Assembly (NCBI GenBank): GCA_050953005.1 | Contig: JBMNLV010000001.1 | Coordinates: 248,001 to 312,000 of the forward strand | Direction of reading: 5' to 3' | DNA: 64,000 nucleotides | Origin: UBA6115 sp050953005 | GTDB taxonomy: Bacteria > Bacillota > Clostridia > Christensenellales > Aristaeellaceae | Shown here: positions 22,871 to 32,070 of the stretch, piece by piece | Layout of the letters: each line of letters begins with the position of its first letter | Numbering within the stretch: position 1 is the stretch's first letter | The notes under the pieces: generated by a model | What the model was told of the DNA's origin: nothing | The model's input: only the letters and a program-made list of their open reading frames with translations | The model's database searches: none | Translations under genes and position numbers: made by a program

Positions 22871-23873
22871 GCGCCCGATCGCGCTGACGGCAGCCCTGTT
22901 GCTGCTCATCATCCTGCTGCCGGCGCATGCCGATGGCGGCAAGGTGCTCTACAACGCCAAAATTACCAATCTCTTTCCCAACAGCACCACCAGGGTGTAC
23001 GCCAAGCCGGACACCGACAGCACGGTGCTGGCCAACTACAAGCCCGGTCGGGACATCCAGATTGTTGATGTTCAGCCGAATTTTGTACAGATCAAGCTGG
23101 GCAAGAAAACGGGCTGGGTGCTGCGCCACCGCATCATGGACCCGGTGGCGCTGGACTTTGTGAGCACCCCCAAGTTCGGTACCGCGATCAATCACCTGTT
23201 TACCACCGTGGACAGTCCCATCGAGATCAAGGCCGCCCCGGACACTGACAGCCAGACGCTGATTGTGCTCAGCAAGGGCGCTAAACTGGGCTTCCTGGAC
23301 GCGGACAACGGCTGGGCGCGCACCATTTTCAAGCGTCAATACGGCTATGTGGACACACGCACCTTAAGCGAGCTTGAAATGGTGGCAGCCACTGAGGATG
23401 CCGGTACCAGTGAAATCCCCATCGCGGTATACAACTCCTTTTATGACATCTCCGACAGCGAAAACAACCTGAACCGCATCAACAACCTGGTGGTAGGCGG
23501 ACAGCGTATGTCAAAAATTCTGCAGCCCGGCCAGACACTGGATTTTAACAGCGAGGTCGGTCCTTTCAAGGCCAGCAACGGCTATAAGCCCGCCGGCGCG
23601 CTGGTGGACGGAGAGCTGGTGTTTGACGTGTACGGCGGCGGCTCCTGCCAGGTATCCAGCACGCTGTACAATGTGGTGCTGCAGCTGAGCGGCCTGACGG
23701 TGCTTCGCCGCGCGCCCCACGGCGCCAACGGCGCCAAATACCTGCCCCACGGCGTGGACGCCTCCAGCGGCATGCTCAACTTTGTTTTCCGCAATGACTA
23801 TCCCTTTCCGATTTCCATCGCTGCCCACACGCAGGATGGTTCCCTGTTTATCGCTATTTACAAGGTATTATAA
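22845..23873 (+). CDS. secreted VanW family protein with two SH3-like domains (first copy)
   Basis: The 342-residue protein has a signal peptide ending near PAHADGG, then two bacterial SH3 segments (about 30-95 and 108-175) that usually bind wall peptides. The VanW domain (about 190-340) has GQTLDFNSEVGPF, YGGGSCQVSSTLYN and APHGANGAKYLPHGVDA. VanW is an accessory protein of some vancomycin operons with unknown chemistry; here the context is glycopolymer synthesis, not resistance. Of three nearby ATG codons, 22845 (MKSFKK) gives a proper signal peptide. It overlaps the DUF896 gene by 26 bases. Confidence 0.87.
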   Translation: MKSFKKSNRRPIALTAALLLLIILLPAHADGGKVLYNAKITNLFPNSTTRVYAKPDTDSTVLANYKPGRDIQIVDVQPNFVQIKLGKKTGWVLRHRIMDPVALDFVSTPKFGTAINHLFTTVDSPIEIKAAPDTDSQTLIVLSKGAKLGFLDADNGWARTIFKRQYGYVDTRTLSELEMVAATEDAGTSEIPIAVYNSFYDISDSENNLNRINNLVVGGQRMSKILQPGQTLDFNSEVGPFKASNGYKPAGALVDGELVFDVYGGGSCQVSSTLYNVVLQLSGLTVLRRAPHGANGAKYLPHGVDASSGMLNFVFRNDYPFPISIAAHTQDGSLFIAIYKVL

Positions 23874-24874
23874 TGATGAAACGCGCGCTGTCCCTGCTGA
23901 TCACTCTTGCCTTTTTGCCGCTGGCAACCGCCATGGCAAAGGATCAGCCCGCTTTGTATACCGGAAAGCCCAGCCATGATGCGCAGATCTACGCGCAGGC
24001 ATCCCTTGATGCCCAGAGATTGGGCTACGCGCTCAAAAACAAAACGCTTGAAATCCTCGAGGTTGAGCCCGCCTGGCTCAAGGTCCGCACCGACAGATTT
24101 ACCGGCTATATGCGGCGGCATTACATGATTGACGCCAGCGTAAAAACCGTTAACCCGCACACCACGCCGCCCTACAGCACGGTGGAATGTGAATGGCTGG
24201 CCTGGGTCGCCGGGGAAGCGCCTGTTCTGGCTGAGCCGCGAGCGGACGCCAAGGCGCTGATCACCCTGCAAAAAGGCGCGCGCCTGGCGCTGCTGGATAT
24301 AAACGATGGCTGGGGGCGGCTGATCTACCACCGGCAGTATGCCTACATCAACACCAACCTGCTCAGCGAAATCCAGCCTGTCAACCAGGCGGCCGCACCC
24401 GGAACGGACGCGCCCATCGCGGCGTATACCTCCTTTTACCGCACCTCCCAGGAGGGCAGCAACCCCAACCGTATGATCAACATCCAGGTAGCCTGCGACC
24501 GCTTTTCCCTGTATACACTGCAACAGGGCGACAAGCTTGACTTCAACCAGCACATCGGCCCCTATTCACGCAGTGTGGGTTACCTGCCTGCCAACGCCCT
24601 GGTGGGCGGAGAAACCATCCAGGGGTACGGCGGAGGGACCTGCCAGGTCTCCAGCACGCTTTACAACGTCATCTTGCAGCTGCCCGGGGTGGAAATCCTG
24701 CACCGCAGGCCGCACGGGCCTTCCGCAGCATCCTATCTGCCCCATGGCGCGGATGCCGCGGTGGGCAACAAAACCCAGAATTTTATTATCCGCAACCGAT
24801 ACAGTTTCCCCATCCGCATAGACGGCACTGCCCAGGACGGCGCCCTGACCATCGCGGTCTTTCGCGTGGATTAA
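23873..24874 (+). CDS. secreted VanW family protein with two SH3-like domains (second copy)
   Basis: This 333-residue protein is a tandem paralogue of the preceding gene with the same order: signal peptide (to about AMAKD), two SH3-like segments, and a VanW domain (GDKLDFNQHIGPY, YGGGTCQVSSTLYN, RPHGPSAASYLPHGADA). The start overlaps the previous stop (TAATG). The copies have diverged a lot outside the VanW core, so the duplication is old and both are probably used. The bidirectional terminator follows after 6 bases. Confidence 0.87.
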   Translation: MMKRALSLLITLAFLPLATAMAKDQPALYTGKPSHDAQIYAQASLDAQRLGYALKNKTLEILEVEPAWLKVRTDRFTGYMRRHYMIDASVKTVNPHTTPPYSTVECEWLAWVAGEAPVLAEPRADAKALITLQKGARLALLDINDGWGRLIYHRQYAYINTNLLSEIQPVNQAAAPGTDAPIAAYTSFYRTSQEGSNPNRMINIQVACDRFSLYTLQQGDKLDFNQHIGPYSRSVGYLPANALVGGETIQGYGGGTCQVSSTLYNVILQLPGVEILHRRPHGPSAASYLPHGADAAVGNKTQNFIIRNRYSFPIRIDGTAQDGALTIAVFRVD

Positions 24875-24880
24875 TACCAA

Positions 24881-24920
24881 AACGCCGCCCCGGGCGCTCA
24901 GTCCGCGGGACGGCGTTGTT
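24881..24920. terminator. bidirectional terminator between the VanW operon and tlyA
   Basis: A 12-bp stem with one mismatch (AACGCCG.CCCG against CGGGACGGCGTT) spans 24881-24917. T-rich tracts lie on both sides (TTGTTTGTTT rightward, TTTT leftward). It serves two convergent operons. Confidence 0.85.
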
Positions 24921-24930
24921 TGTTTGGGGC

Positions 24931-25728
24931 TTACCGCAATTCGGTGTGCGCCTGCTCTACCAGGCGGACAATGGCCGTATCATCCACAGAGGTGTCCGGA
25001 CCACGGACAATGTCCGCCAGAAACTCAATGTTGCCCTTGGGACCCTTGACCGGAGAGAAGGTCATTCCCTGTACCCGCCAGCCCCGGCGATCAGCAAAAT
25101 CGCGTATCTCGCGCAGCACGCGGACATGGGTGTCCGCTTCACGCACCACGCCATGCTTGCCCACTTGGCCGCGCCCGGCCTCAAACTGCGGCTTGATCAG
25201 GGTTAAAAAGCGGCCCTGTTCGCCCATGATGTCCATGGCGGCAGGCAGGATCAGGCGGATGGAAATAAAGGACACATCCATGACCGTCAGGGCAGGCCGC
25301 AGCGAAAACTGCTCCGCCTTCAGCAGCCGCGCGTTGGTGCGCTCCATGACCGTGACACGCTCATCCTGCCGCAGACGCCAGTCCAGCTGGCCATAGCCCA
25401 CATCAATCGCGTACACATGCGCCGCGCCATTGCGCAGCAGTACATCGGTAAAGCCGCCGCTGGCGGCGCCGATGTCCATCGCGACCAAGCCGCTGACATC
25501 CGCCTCAAATGCCTGCAGGGCTTTTTCCAGTTTCAGGGCGCCGCGGGAAGCCCAGGCTTGCTCCTCGCCGCGCAGGATCAGGCTGTCCTGCGGCATGACC
25601 ATCCAGGAAGCCTTGTCCACGCGCCGCTCCCCGCAAAACACGCGCCCGGCCAGAATCATGGCCTGCGCGCGCTCCCGGCTGGTCGCCAGGCCGCGCGCCA
25701 CCAGCGCCAGGTCCGCGCGCTGCTTCAT
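24931..25728 (-). CDS. tlyA: TlyA family rRNA 2'-O-methyltransferase
   Basis: The 265-residue protein has an N-terminal S4 RNA-binding domain (RADLALVARGLATSRERAQAMILAG) and an FtsJ-like SAM fold. SAM motif MDIGAASGGFTDVLL starts at 84, with VMDVSFISI and LIKPQFEAG following. Family members 2'-O-methylate rRNA; some add capreomycin sensitivity. It overlaps dxs as ATGA, a common pairing in Bacillota and Actinobacteria. Length is normal. Confidence 0.92.
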   Translation of the reverse strand: MKQRADLALVARGLATSRERAQAMILAGRVFCGERRVDKASWMVMPQDSLILRGEEQAWASRGALKLEKALQAFEADVSGLVAMDIGAASGGFTDVLLRNGAAHVYAIDVGYGQLDWRLRQDERVTVMERTNARLLKAEQFSLRPALTVMDVSFISIRLILPAAMDIMGEQGRFLTLIKPQFEAGRGQVGKHGVVREADTHVRVLREIRDFADRRGWRVQGMTFSPVKGPKGNIEFLADIVRGPDTSVDDTAIVRLVEQAHTELR

Positions 25729-27593
25729 GAGACCATCCTTCTGAGTCCGTGCAGGCTGTCCGCAATGCTGCGCGCATCCAGCCCACAGTGCGCCAGCAGC
25801 CTGTCATGACTGCCATGCGGGATAAATGAATCCTCCAGGGCATAAAGGCGGTCAGGCAATTTGAGCTGATGCTGCACACAGGCTTCGCTGATGGCGCTGC
25901 CAAGCCCCCCCGCCAGAGCCTGCTCTTCCAGGACATAGTAAGGAGTGCCCAGACGAGTGAGCTCCCTGAGGAAATCCATGTCCAGCGGCTTGATGGAGGA
26001 GGCGTTGACCACCTGCGCCTGAAGCCCCCGATCAGACAGCAGTTCCCGCACGGCGAGCGCCTCCGACACCATGGGACCTGTCGCCACCAGGCAGATGTCT
26101 CCCGGGGGCGTCAGGCGTTCCCATACGCCCGGATGAAACGCGGCTGCCGGCAGCTGCTGCATGCGCGCACTTTCCAAACGCGGGTAGCGGATAAACACCG
26201 CGCCGGGATGGGACACGGCAAAACGCAGCATGCTTTCCATTTCCTCAATGCTTCTGGGGTTGAGCAGGATCAGGTTGGGCACATGGCGCAACAATGCGGT
26301 GCCAAACACGCCATGGTGGGTGGGCCCGTCCGCGCCGCCCATGCCCGCGCGGTCAATCAAAAAGGTGACCGGCAGGTTTTGCAGGCAGACATCCACCACC
26401 ACCTGATCATAAGCGCGCTGCAAAAAGGTATCGTACAAGGCGACCACCGGGCGCAGGCCGCCGGCTGCCAGCCCGGCTGCCAGCGTGACCGCGTGGGCTT
26501 CGGCGATGCCCACATCAAACAAACGCGCGGGATACGCCTCCTGGAAGGGCGCAAGCCCTGTGGGCTCAGCCATGGCGGCGGTGATGGCCACAATGCGCTC
26601 ATCCGCGCGCGCCAAGTCCACCAGCAGCTGTCCGGCCGCCTTGCCAAAGGAACGCGCGGATGCGGCTGATTTAGGCTGGCCGTTCTCCGGATGGAAGGGG
26701 CTGACACCATGGGTATTCGATGGCTCCTGCTCCGCATAATCATAGCCCTTGCCCTTTTGTGTCATCACGTGGATGATGACCGGCTCATCAAAACGCTTGG
26801 CGCGCTGGAAGATTTTTTCCATGTGGCGCAGGTTGTGCCCATCGATCGGGCCCAGGTAATGGAACCCCAGTGCGCCAAAAACGCGGTCGCGGACAAAGAT
26901 GTTTTTGATGGAATCCTTGACCCGCTGCAGCAGGTCGAACAGCCATCCGCCAATCAGCGGTACCTTGAGAAAAAATACAGACAGCGCGCGCTTGAGGGAG
27001 ATCCATGCCTTGCTGGTGCGCATATGGGTCAGGTAGTTGCTCAGAGCGCCCACATTGGGCGCGATGCTCATCTGATTGTCATTGAGGATAACAATCAGCC
27101 GGGTTTTTTGATGACCGGCGTCATTGAGCGCCTCATAGCACAGCCCCCCGGTCATCGCGCCATCGCCCACCACCGCAACAATATGCTCCTTGCCGCCCTT
27201 TAAATCCCGCGCGCGGGCCATGCCCAGGGCAGCCGAGATGCTGGTGGACGCGTGGCCGGTGTCGTAGGCGTCATGCGGGCTCTCCGCGCGCTTTGGAAAG
27301 CCTGAAATGCCGCCGTACTGGCGCAGACTGTCCATGCCGGCCAGGCGGCCGGTAAGCATCTTGTGCGCATAGCACTGATGCCCGACATCAAAAATCAACT
27401 TGTCCCGCGGGCTGTCAAACACACGGTGCAAAGCCAAAGTCAATTCGACCACGCCCAGGTTGCTGGCCAGGTGGCCGCCGTTTTTGCTGACCGCGCTGAT
27501 AATCTCCTCACGCAGCTGGCTGGCGATGCTTTCCAGCTGCGGCTGTGTCAATTGCCGCAAATCCGCCGGTTCGCGGATGTCACGCAAATCCAT
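25725..27593 (-). CDS. dxs: 1-deoxy-D-xylulose-5-phosphate synthase
   Basis: The enzyme condenses pyruvate and glyceraldehyde 3-phosphate in the MEP isoprenoid pathway. At 622 residues the length is normal. GGHLASNLG is at 39-47 with the catalytic His, the thiamine diphosphate motif GDGAMTGG is at 143-150 and NDN at 171-173, then GPIDGH, and DRAGMGGADGPTHHG in the transketolase half. The ATG follows GGAGG. It is the first gene of a two-gene operon with tlyA. The neighbours ispA and xseAB seen in many genomes are absent here. Confidence 0.97.
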   Translation of the reverse strand: MDLRDIREPADLRQLTQPQLESIASQLREEIISAVSKNGGHLASNLGVVELTLALHRVFDSPRDKLIFDVGHQCYAHKMLTGRLAGMDSLRQYGGISGFPKRAESPHDAYDTGHASTSISAALGMARARDLKGGKEHIVAVVGDGAMTGGLCYEALNDAGHQKTRLIVILNDNQMSIAPNVGALSNYLTHMRTSKAWISLKRALSVFFLKVPLIGGWLFDLLQRVKDSIKNIFVRDRVFGALGFHYLGPIDGHNLRHMEKIFQRAKRFDEPVIIHVMTQKGKGYDYAEQEPSNTHGVSPFHPENGQPKSAASARSFGKAAGQLLVDLARADERIVAITAAMAEPTGLAPFQEAYPARLFDVGIAEAHAVTLAAGLAAGGLRPVVALYDTFLQRAYDQVVVDVCLQNLPVTFLIDRAGMGGADGPTHHGVFGTALLRHVPNLILLNPRSIEEMESMLRFAVSHPGAVFIRYPRLESARMQQLPAAAFHPGVWERLTPPGDICLVATGPMVSEALAVRELLSDRGLQAQVVNASSIKPLDMDFLRELTRLGTPYYVLEEQALAGGLGSAISEACVQHQLKLPDRLYALEDSFIPHGSHDRLLAHCGLDARSIADSLHGLRRMVS

Positions 27594-27624
27594 GGCTGTC
27601 CTCCATTCCTTCCACGGTGCACCT

Positions 27625-27633
27625 ATTGTACCA
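27625..27633 (-). promoter_or_regulatory. extended -10 promoter of dxs-tlyA
   Basis: The minus strand reads TGGTACAAT about 32 bases before the dxs ATG. The -35 region at 17 bases is weak. Confidence 0.55.
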
Positions 27634-27671
27634 CATTCTCAAGGCTATGAATAAAGCTAGCAGGCAGCAGA

Positions 27672-27700
27672 TTTACTTGCCATCACCCGGCTGATATAAT
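27672..27700 (+). promoter_or_regulatory. sigma-A promoter of recD2-comF-tcdA
   Basis: TTTACT and TATAAT have a 17-base spacer, and TG precedes the -10 box. The expected transcript start is at about 27707. This argues for the recD2 ATG at 27722, which has GGAGGG just before it, over the ATG at 27707. Confidence 0.75.
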
Positions 27701-27721
27701 AGCGTCATGAACGGAGGGCAC

Positions 27722-29926
27722 ATGGACACTCTAACAGGGACCAGCGCAGGCACGCTGTTTCGCAACGAGGACAATGGCTACAGCGTGATTTCCCTGCGCA
27801 CGGGGGAAGGGCTGGTCACGGTCACCGGCACCATGCCCGCGCTGATGGACGGCGAGCATCTGGAGCTGGAGGGCAGCTGGACCGAGCACCCGCAGTATGG
27901 CCGGCAATTCAAGATGTCCTCGCTGCGCATCCAAAAACCCCAGACGCTCAGCGCGATTGAAAAATACCTGGGCTCCGGGCTGATCAAGGGCGTAGGCCCC
28001 AGCACCGCGCGGCTGATTGTCCAGACCTTTGGCAAGGACACCCTGGAAATTCTGGCTACCCAACCCGAGCGGCTGACAGAGGTGCCGAAGATCGGCAAGA
28101 TCCGCATGAAGCAAATTTCCCGCAGCTTCCTGGAGCAGCAAGCCAGCCGCAGCACCTATATCTTTTTGCAGCAATACGGCGTATCCCCCGCGCTGTCCGC
28201 CAAGATCTACAAGGCTTACCGCGAAAGCGCTGAAGCCATCATCCGGGACAACCCCTACCGTCTGATTGATGACATCCAGGGCGTTGGCTTTCTGACGGCT
28301 GACCGCATCGCCCTGTCGCTGGGCATCACGCAGGACAGCCCTTTCCGCCTGCAGGCCGGCATCAAGTACGCCCTGCAGGACGCGTCCGTCACCGGCGGCC
28401 ACACCTGCCTGACAGAGGATGAGCTGATAGAAAAATCCGCTGAGCTGCTCAAGGCGCCCGGCGCTGAAATCAAACGGCTGCTGGACGACCTGACCTTAAA
28501 GCGGCAGCTGTGGGTGGATCCGGTAGCGGGCACGCGCTGGGTCTCCCTTCCCAGCCTGCGCAAGGCCGAGATCGACATCGCCAGGCGGCTGCTGTCCCTG
28601 TGCGGCGTCAGTCAGCAGTTCATGCCCCACCACATCAAAGGCAAGATCAGCCAGTTTGAGCGCGAGCACGGGATCCGCTTCAGCAAAGCTCAGCGCGAGG
28701 CGGTCAGCCAGGCCGCGGAGCATGGCCTGGCGGTTATCACCGGCGGCCCGGGCACAGGCAAGACCACCTTGATCAACTGCCTGATTTATGTCCTGGGCGG
28801 CCAGAGCAAAATCATGCTGGCCGCGCCAACCGGCCGCGCCGCCAAGCGCATGAGCGAGGCCTGCGGCATGGAGGCCAGCACCATCCACCGTCTGCTGCAA
28901 TATGGCGGGGAGGAAGGCGTCTTCCAGGTCAACCGCGAAAATCCGCTGGATTGTGACTGCGTCATTGTGGATGAAGTTTCCATGATGGACGTTTTTTTGA
29001 TGAAAAGCCTGCTGGACGCGCTTCAGCCGGGCACACGGCTGGTGCTGGTGGGCGACGCGGACCAGCTGCCAAGCGTTGGCCCGGGCAACGTGCTGCATGA
29101 TGTGCTCAAAAGTGACATGATCCCCCGCATCCGCCTCAGCGAGATCTTCCGCCAGGGGCAGGATTCGATGATCGTGCTCAATGCGCACCGCATCAATCAG
29201 GGGCAGGAACCGGTGCTCAACAGCCCCGGCAGCGACTTTTTCTTTGAAAACAAACCCGAGGCCAGCCAGGCAGCGCAAAGCATCGTTAACCTTTGCATGA
29301 GCCGCCTGCCCCAGTACCTGGGGCTCAAGGACAGCATGCGCCATATCCAGGTGCTTTCCCCTACCCGCAAGGGTGTGTGCGGAGTACAGATGCTCAACGC
29401 CAGGCTGCAAGCCGCCTTCAACCCGCCCGCGCCAAACAAGGCTGAATTGCAGTTTGGTGAAACCACCCTGCGCCAGGGCGACAAGGTAATGCATATTAAA
29501 AACAATTACCAGCTGGAATGGGAGCAGCGCGACGGAAGCACCGGCCAGGGCGTATTTAACGGCGACATCGGCTTTATCACCGGCATTGAAGCGGAAGACA
29601 AGCTGGTACATGTGCTGTATGACGATGAAAAAACCGTGGCGTATGAGTATGGCGAATTGGAGGAGCTGGACCTGGCCTACTGCCTGTCCATCCATAAAAG
29701 CCAGGGAAGCGAGTTTCCCGTGGTCATCCTGCCCATGGTGGGCGGGCCAAAGATGCTGCTGACCCGCAACCTGCTCTATACCGGGGTTACCCGGGCGCGG
29801 CAGCTGGTGGTACTGGTGGGGCGGCAGGAGGTGCTGTCCATGATGGTCAGCAACAACCTGGAGCGCCGCCGCTATTCTCTGCTGCTGCACTGGCTGACGG
29901 TGCTCTCCGCCGGAGCAGAGACATGA
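27722..29926 (+). CDS. recD2: RecD2 (YrrC) family SF1B DNA helicase
   Basis: The 734-residue protein has an N-terminal OB-like region and helix-hairpin-helix repeats (KGVGPSTARLI, VPKIGKIRMKQI). Walker A ITGGPGTGKTTLIN is near 340, then VDEVSMMD and GDADQLPSVGPGNVL. The C-terminal UvrD-like part carries SIHKSQGSEFPVVILP and LLYTGVTRARQLVVLVG. RecD2 unwinds DNA 5' to 3' without RecBC and helps repair and fork maintenance. The stop overlaps the comF start (ATGA). Confidence 0.95.
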   Translation: MDTLTGTSAGTLFRNEDNGYSVISLRTGEGLVTVTGTMPALMDGEHLELEGSWTEHPQYGRQFKMSSLRIQKPQTLSAIEKYLGSGLIKGVGPSTARLIVQTFGKDTLEILATQPERLTEVPKIGKIRMKQISRSFLEQQASRSTYIFLQQYGVSPALSAKIYKAYRESAEAIIRDNPYRLIDDIQGVGFLTADRIALSLGITQDSPFRLQAGIKYALQDASVTGGHTCLTEDELIEKSAELLKAPGAEIKRLLDDLTLKRQLWVDPVAGTRWVSLPSLRKAEIDIARRLLSLCGVSQQFMPHHIKGKISQFEREHGIRFSKAQREAVSQAAEHGLAVITGGPGTGKTTLINCLIYVLGGQSKIMLAAPTGRAAKRMSEACGMEASTIHRLLQYGGEEGVFQVNRENPLDCDCVIVDEVSMMDVFLMKSLLDALQPGTRLVLVGDADQLPSVGPGNVLHDVLKSDMIPRIRLSEIFRQGQDSMIVLNAHRINQGQEPVLNSPGSDFFFENKPEASQAAQSIVNLCMSRLPQYLGLKDSMRHIQVLSPTRKGVCGVQMLNARLQAAFNPPAPNKAELQFGETTLRQGDKVMHIKNNYQLEWEQRDGSTGQGVFNGDIGFITGIEAEDKLVHVLYDDEKTVAYEYGELEELDLAYCLSIHKSQGSEFPVVILPMVGGPKMLLTRNLLYTGVTRARQLVVLVGRQEVLSMMVSNNLERRRYSLLLHWLTVLSAGAET

Positions 29927-30648
29927 TAGCTGCCCTGTTGAAAAAGGCAGCGGACTTATTCTTCCCGCCTGCCCGCTGTCTGGGCTGTGATGAGCCCCGG
30001 CAACTGGACGCCGGGGCGCCGCTGTGCGCGGTTTGCCGTCAGGAGCTGGAAAGGCTGAGGGTACCTGACAGTGCCTGCGGTCACTGCCTGTCCCCGGTGC
30101 GCTACGGGCAGCCATGCAGCTATTGCGCTCATGGCGGTATGGCGGGCCTGGACCAGGCCTTCGCCCCCTTTGTTTATAAAGACCTGGTCCGCAAGCTGAT
30201 TGTGAGCATGAAATTCGGTCCGGTGGAGGCGGCGGCAGCGCCCCTGGGAATTGAAATGGCTCTGTGCGTCAGCGGCATCCGCTTTGATATGCTGGTTCCC
30301 GTACCCTTGCACCGCTCACGGCTGCGTGAGCGGGGAATGAACCAGTCAACGGTGCTGGCCGGCCTGGTGTGTGAGCAAACAGGCATCCCGGTCATGGAGG
30401 CGCTGGCAAAAACCCGCAGGATTGCCCGGCAGTCCGGCCTGCCGGCCGCCCGGCGCGCCACCAACGTAATTGGCGCGTTCAAGGTGACAGGAGACGTCGC
30501 AGGGCTTGACGTACTGCTGGTGGACGATGTGCGCACAACAGGCGCGACTGCGCGGGAATGCGCCCGCGTGCTGCGCGAAGCCGGGGCGCGGTCGGTCTGC
30601 CTTCTTTGCGCCGCAGTTGCCCGGATGGGAGGCATCGATGGCCAGTAA
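29923..30648 (+). CDS. comF: ComF family phosphoribosyltransferase-like protein
   Basis: The 241-residue protein has an N-terminal zinc-ribbon with Cys pairs (CLGC, CAVC, CGHC, CSYC) in the first 70 residues. The phosphoribosyltransferase fold follows with PVPLHRSRLRERGMNQS and the PRPP loop VLLVDDVRTTGAT near 197. ComF supports DNA uptake and later recombination steps in competent bacteria. It lies between recD2 and tcdA with overlaps on both sides. Together with comEC at 54 kb it suggests at least ancestral competence. Confidence 0.92.
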   Translation: MIAALLKKAADLFFPPARCLGCDEPRQLDAGAPLCAVCRQELERLRVPDSACGHCLSPVRYGQPCSYCAHGGMAGLDQAFAPFVYKDLVRKLIVSMKFGPVEAAAAPLGIEMALCVSGIRFDMLVPVPLHRSRLRERGMNQSTVLAGLVCEQTGIPVMEALAKTRRIARQSGLPAARRATNVIGAFKVTGDVAGLDVLLVDDVRTTGATARECARVLREAGARSVCLLCAAVARMGGIDGQ

Positions 30649-31369
30649 CAAAGCGCTGACACTGTTTGCCCGCACCATCGCGCTCATCGGTCCGGAGGCG
30701 TTTGAACGCCTGCAGGCTGCCAGGGTAGCAGTCTTTGGATTGGGCGGGGTGGGCGCTGCCTGCGCGGAGGCGCTGGCCCGCAGCGGGGTAGGCACCCTGG
30801 CGCTGGTGGACCATGACGTGATCTCTCCCGGCAACATCAACCGGCAGCTGATTGCCCTGAACTCCACCCTGGGACAACAAAAGACAAGCGCCTGCGCCAT
30901 TCGCTTAAGGGACATCAATCCGGAAATCAACGTGATAGAGCATCCGGTCTTCTATACACAGGATACTGCCGGCGCCATTCATCTTGAGGATTTTGACGCG
31001 GTGGCCGACTGCGTGGATACCCTGGCCGCCAAGGTGCTTTTGGCGCAGCTGGCCCCGCAAGCGGGCGCCTACCTGGTCAGCTGCATGGGCACGGGCAACC
31101 GGCTGGATCCGGGCAAGCTGATATTTGATGACATTTACCGCACGGACACCTGCCCCCTGGCCAGGCGTATGCGCAAGGCCTGCCGGGTGTCCGGCATCAA
31201 AAACCTGCGCGTGCTGTTTTCAAGGGAGGAGCCCCTGCGCGTGATCACCCAGGCAGAACAAGGGCGCCACGCGCCGGGCGCCATGGCCTTTGTGCCGCCG
31301 GTAGCCGGGATGATGATGGCCGGGGACATCGTCACGCATCTGACGGGCATGCGTCCCGAGAGGATGTAA
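30638..31369 (+). CDS. tcdA: tRNA threonylcarbamoyladenosine dehydratase (ThiF/E1-like)
   Basis: The 243-residue protein activates and cyclises the t6A base at tRNA position 37. The adenylation fold is clear: VFGLGGVGAACAEALARSGV at 32-51, DHDVISPGNINRQ, and CVDTLAAKVLLAQ. KAEQGRH-like QAEQGRHAPGAMAFVPPVAGMM lies near the end. ATG at 30638 has GGAGG before it and overlaps comF by 11 bases; the longer upstream frame is only a shadow of comF. No terminator is evident after it. Confidence 0.93.
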   Translation: MASNKALTLFARTIALIGPEAFERLQAARVAVFGLGGVGAACAEALARSGVGTLALVDHDVISPGNINRQLIALNSTLGQQKTSACAIRLRDINPEINVIEHPVFYTQDTAGAIHLEDFDAVADCVDTLAAKVLLAQLAPQAGAYLVSCMGTGNRLDPGKLIFDDIYRTDTCPLARRMRKACRVSGIKNLRVLFSREEPLRVITQAEQGRHAPGAMAFVPPVAGMMMAGDIVTHLTGMRPERM

Positions 31370-31490
31370 TCAGCTCGCTGAAGTAAACAGCGTATACGGC
31401 ATGGTTTCAGAGTACCTTCAAAGAATGGAATCAGCATATGCTGGATTGTTTGAACAGAGATATTTTCTGATTTGAAGGGAAACAGAGACT

Positions 31491-31957
31491 ATGCATCAAT
31501 CGGGATGGACAGAAATGTTTGATGATATCTGGATAAGCGGCAATTGGAAAACCGCAAAAAAGATTTCAAAAGGCTGGTCAAGCGATATCAAGTATTATAT
31601 TGAAACGGCAAACAGCAAACCCCTGCTGCTCAGGGTGTCCGATATCGAGCTGTATGATGCAAAGAAAAAAGAATATGAGATCATATCAAAATATTCATGC
31701 TTGGGCTTTCCGATGTCCCGGCCGATTGATTTCGGAACATGCAATACGCTTATTTTGATGACAATATACCGGGGGATTTTTGGGCCGCGCTTGCCGTTTA
31801 TGTTGCCCACGCTTCTCTTTATTCGATTAAATGGGCGGAGAAGTTCGGTCAGGAAGAAATCGACGGGATGGTAAAAAGATACCATAAAGCATTTGAGGAT
31901 TATGAAGGGTTTAGGACATATATACCAAAATGGTATACGTATAAGTATAGAGTTTGA
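31491..31957 (+). pseudogene. aminoglycoside phosphotransferase-like gene with internal deletion and frameshift
   Basis: The first part (frame from 31491, about 80 residues) reads KISKGWSSDIKYYIETA and LLLRVSDIELYDAKKKEYEII, the N-terminal lobe of this kinase-like family. At about 31740 it joins a different frame that reads YFDDNIPGDFWAALAVYVAH, SIKWAEKFGQEEIDGMV and a PKWY ending, the family's last helices. The middle, about 150 residues with the catalytic HGDxxxxN and the DFD motif, is missing. The product cannot be an active kinase. The region is more AT-rich than its flanks, suggesting acquired DNA. Confidence 0.75.
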
Positions 31958-32070
31958 TTAAATAATCCGCTCGCAGAAACTTGGTTTATTAAAGTTACTG
32001 ATGTCAAACAAACAAATGGAAACAGACTAAATCCTGAACCCCTTGGTCTTTCGCGGTTTTCAAGCGGCAT

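Noticed and set aside
22845..24874. Vancomycin resistance cluster because of two VanW proteins
   Set aside because: No vanH, vanA/B ligase, vanX or vanRS is nearby; VanW proteins are common in ordinary Clostridia.
28496..30115. 539-residue open frame opposite recD2
   Set aside because: It is antisense to the RecD2 helicase, His/Gln-rich and without motifs.
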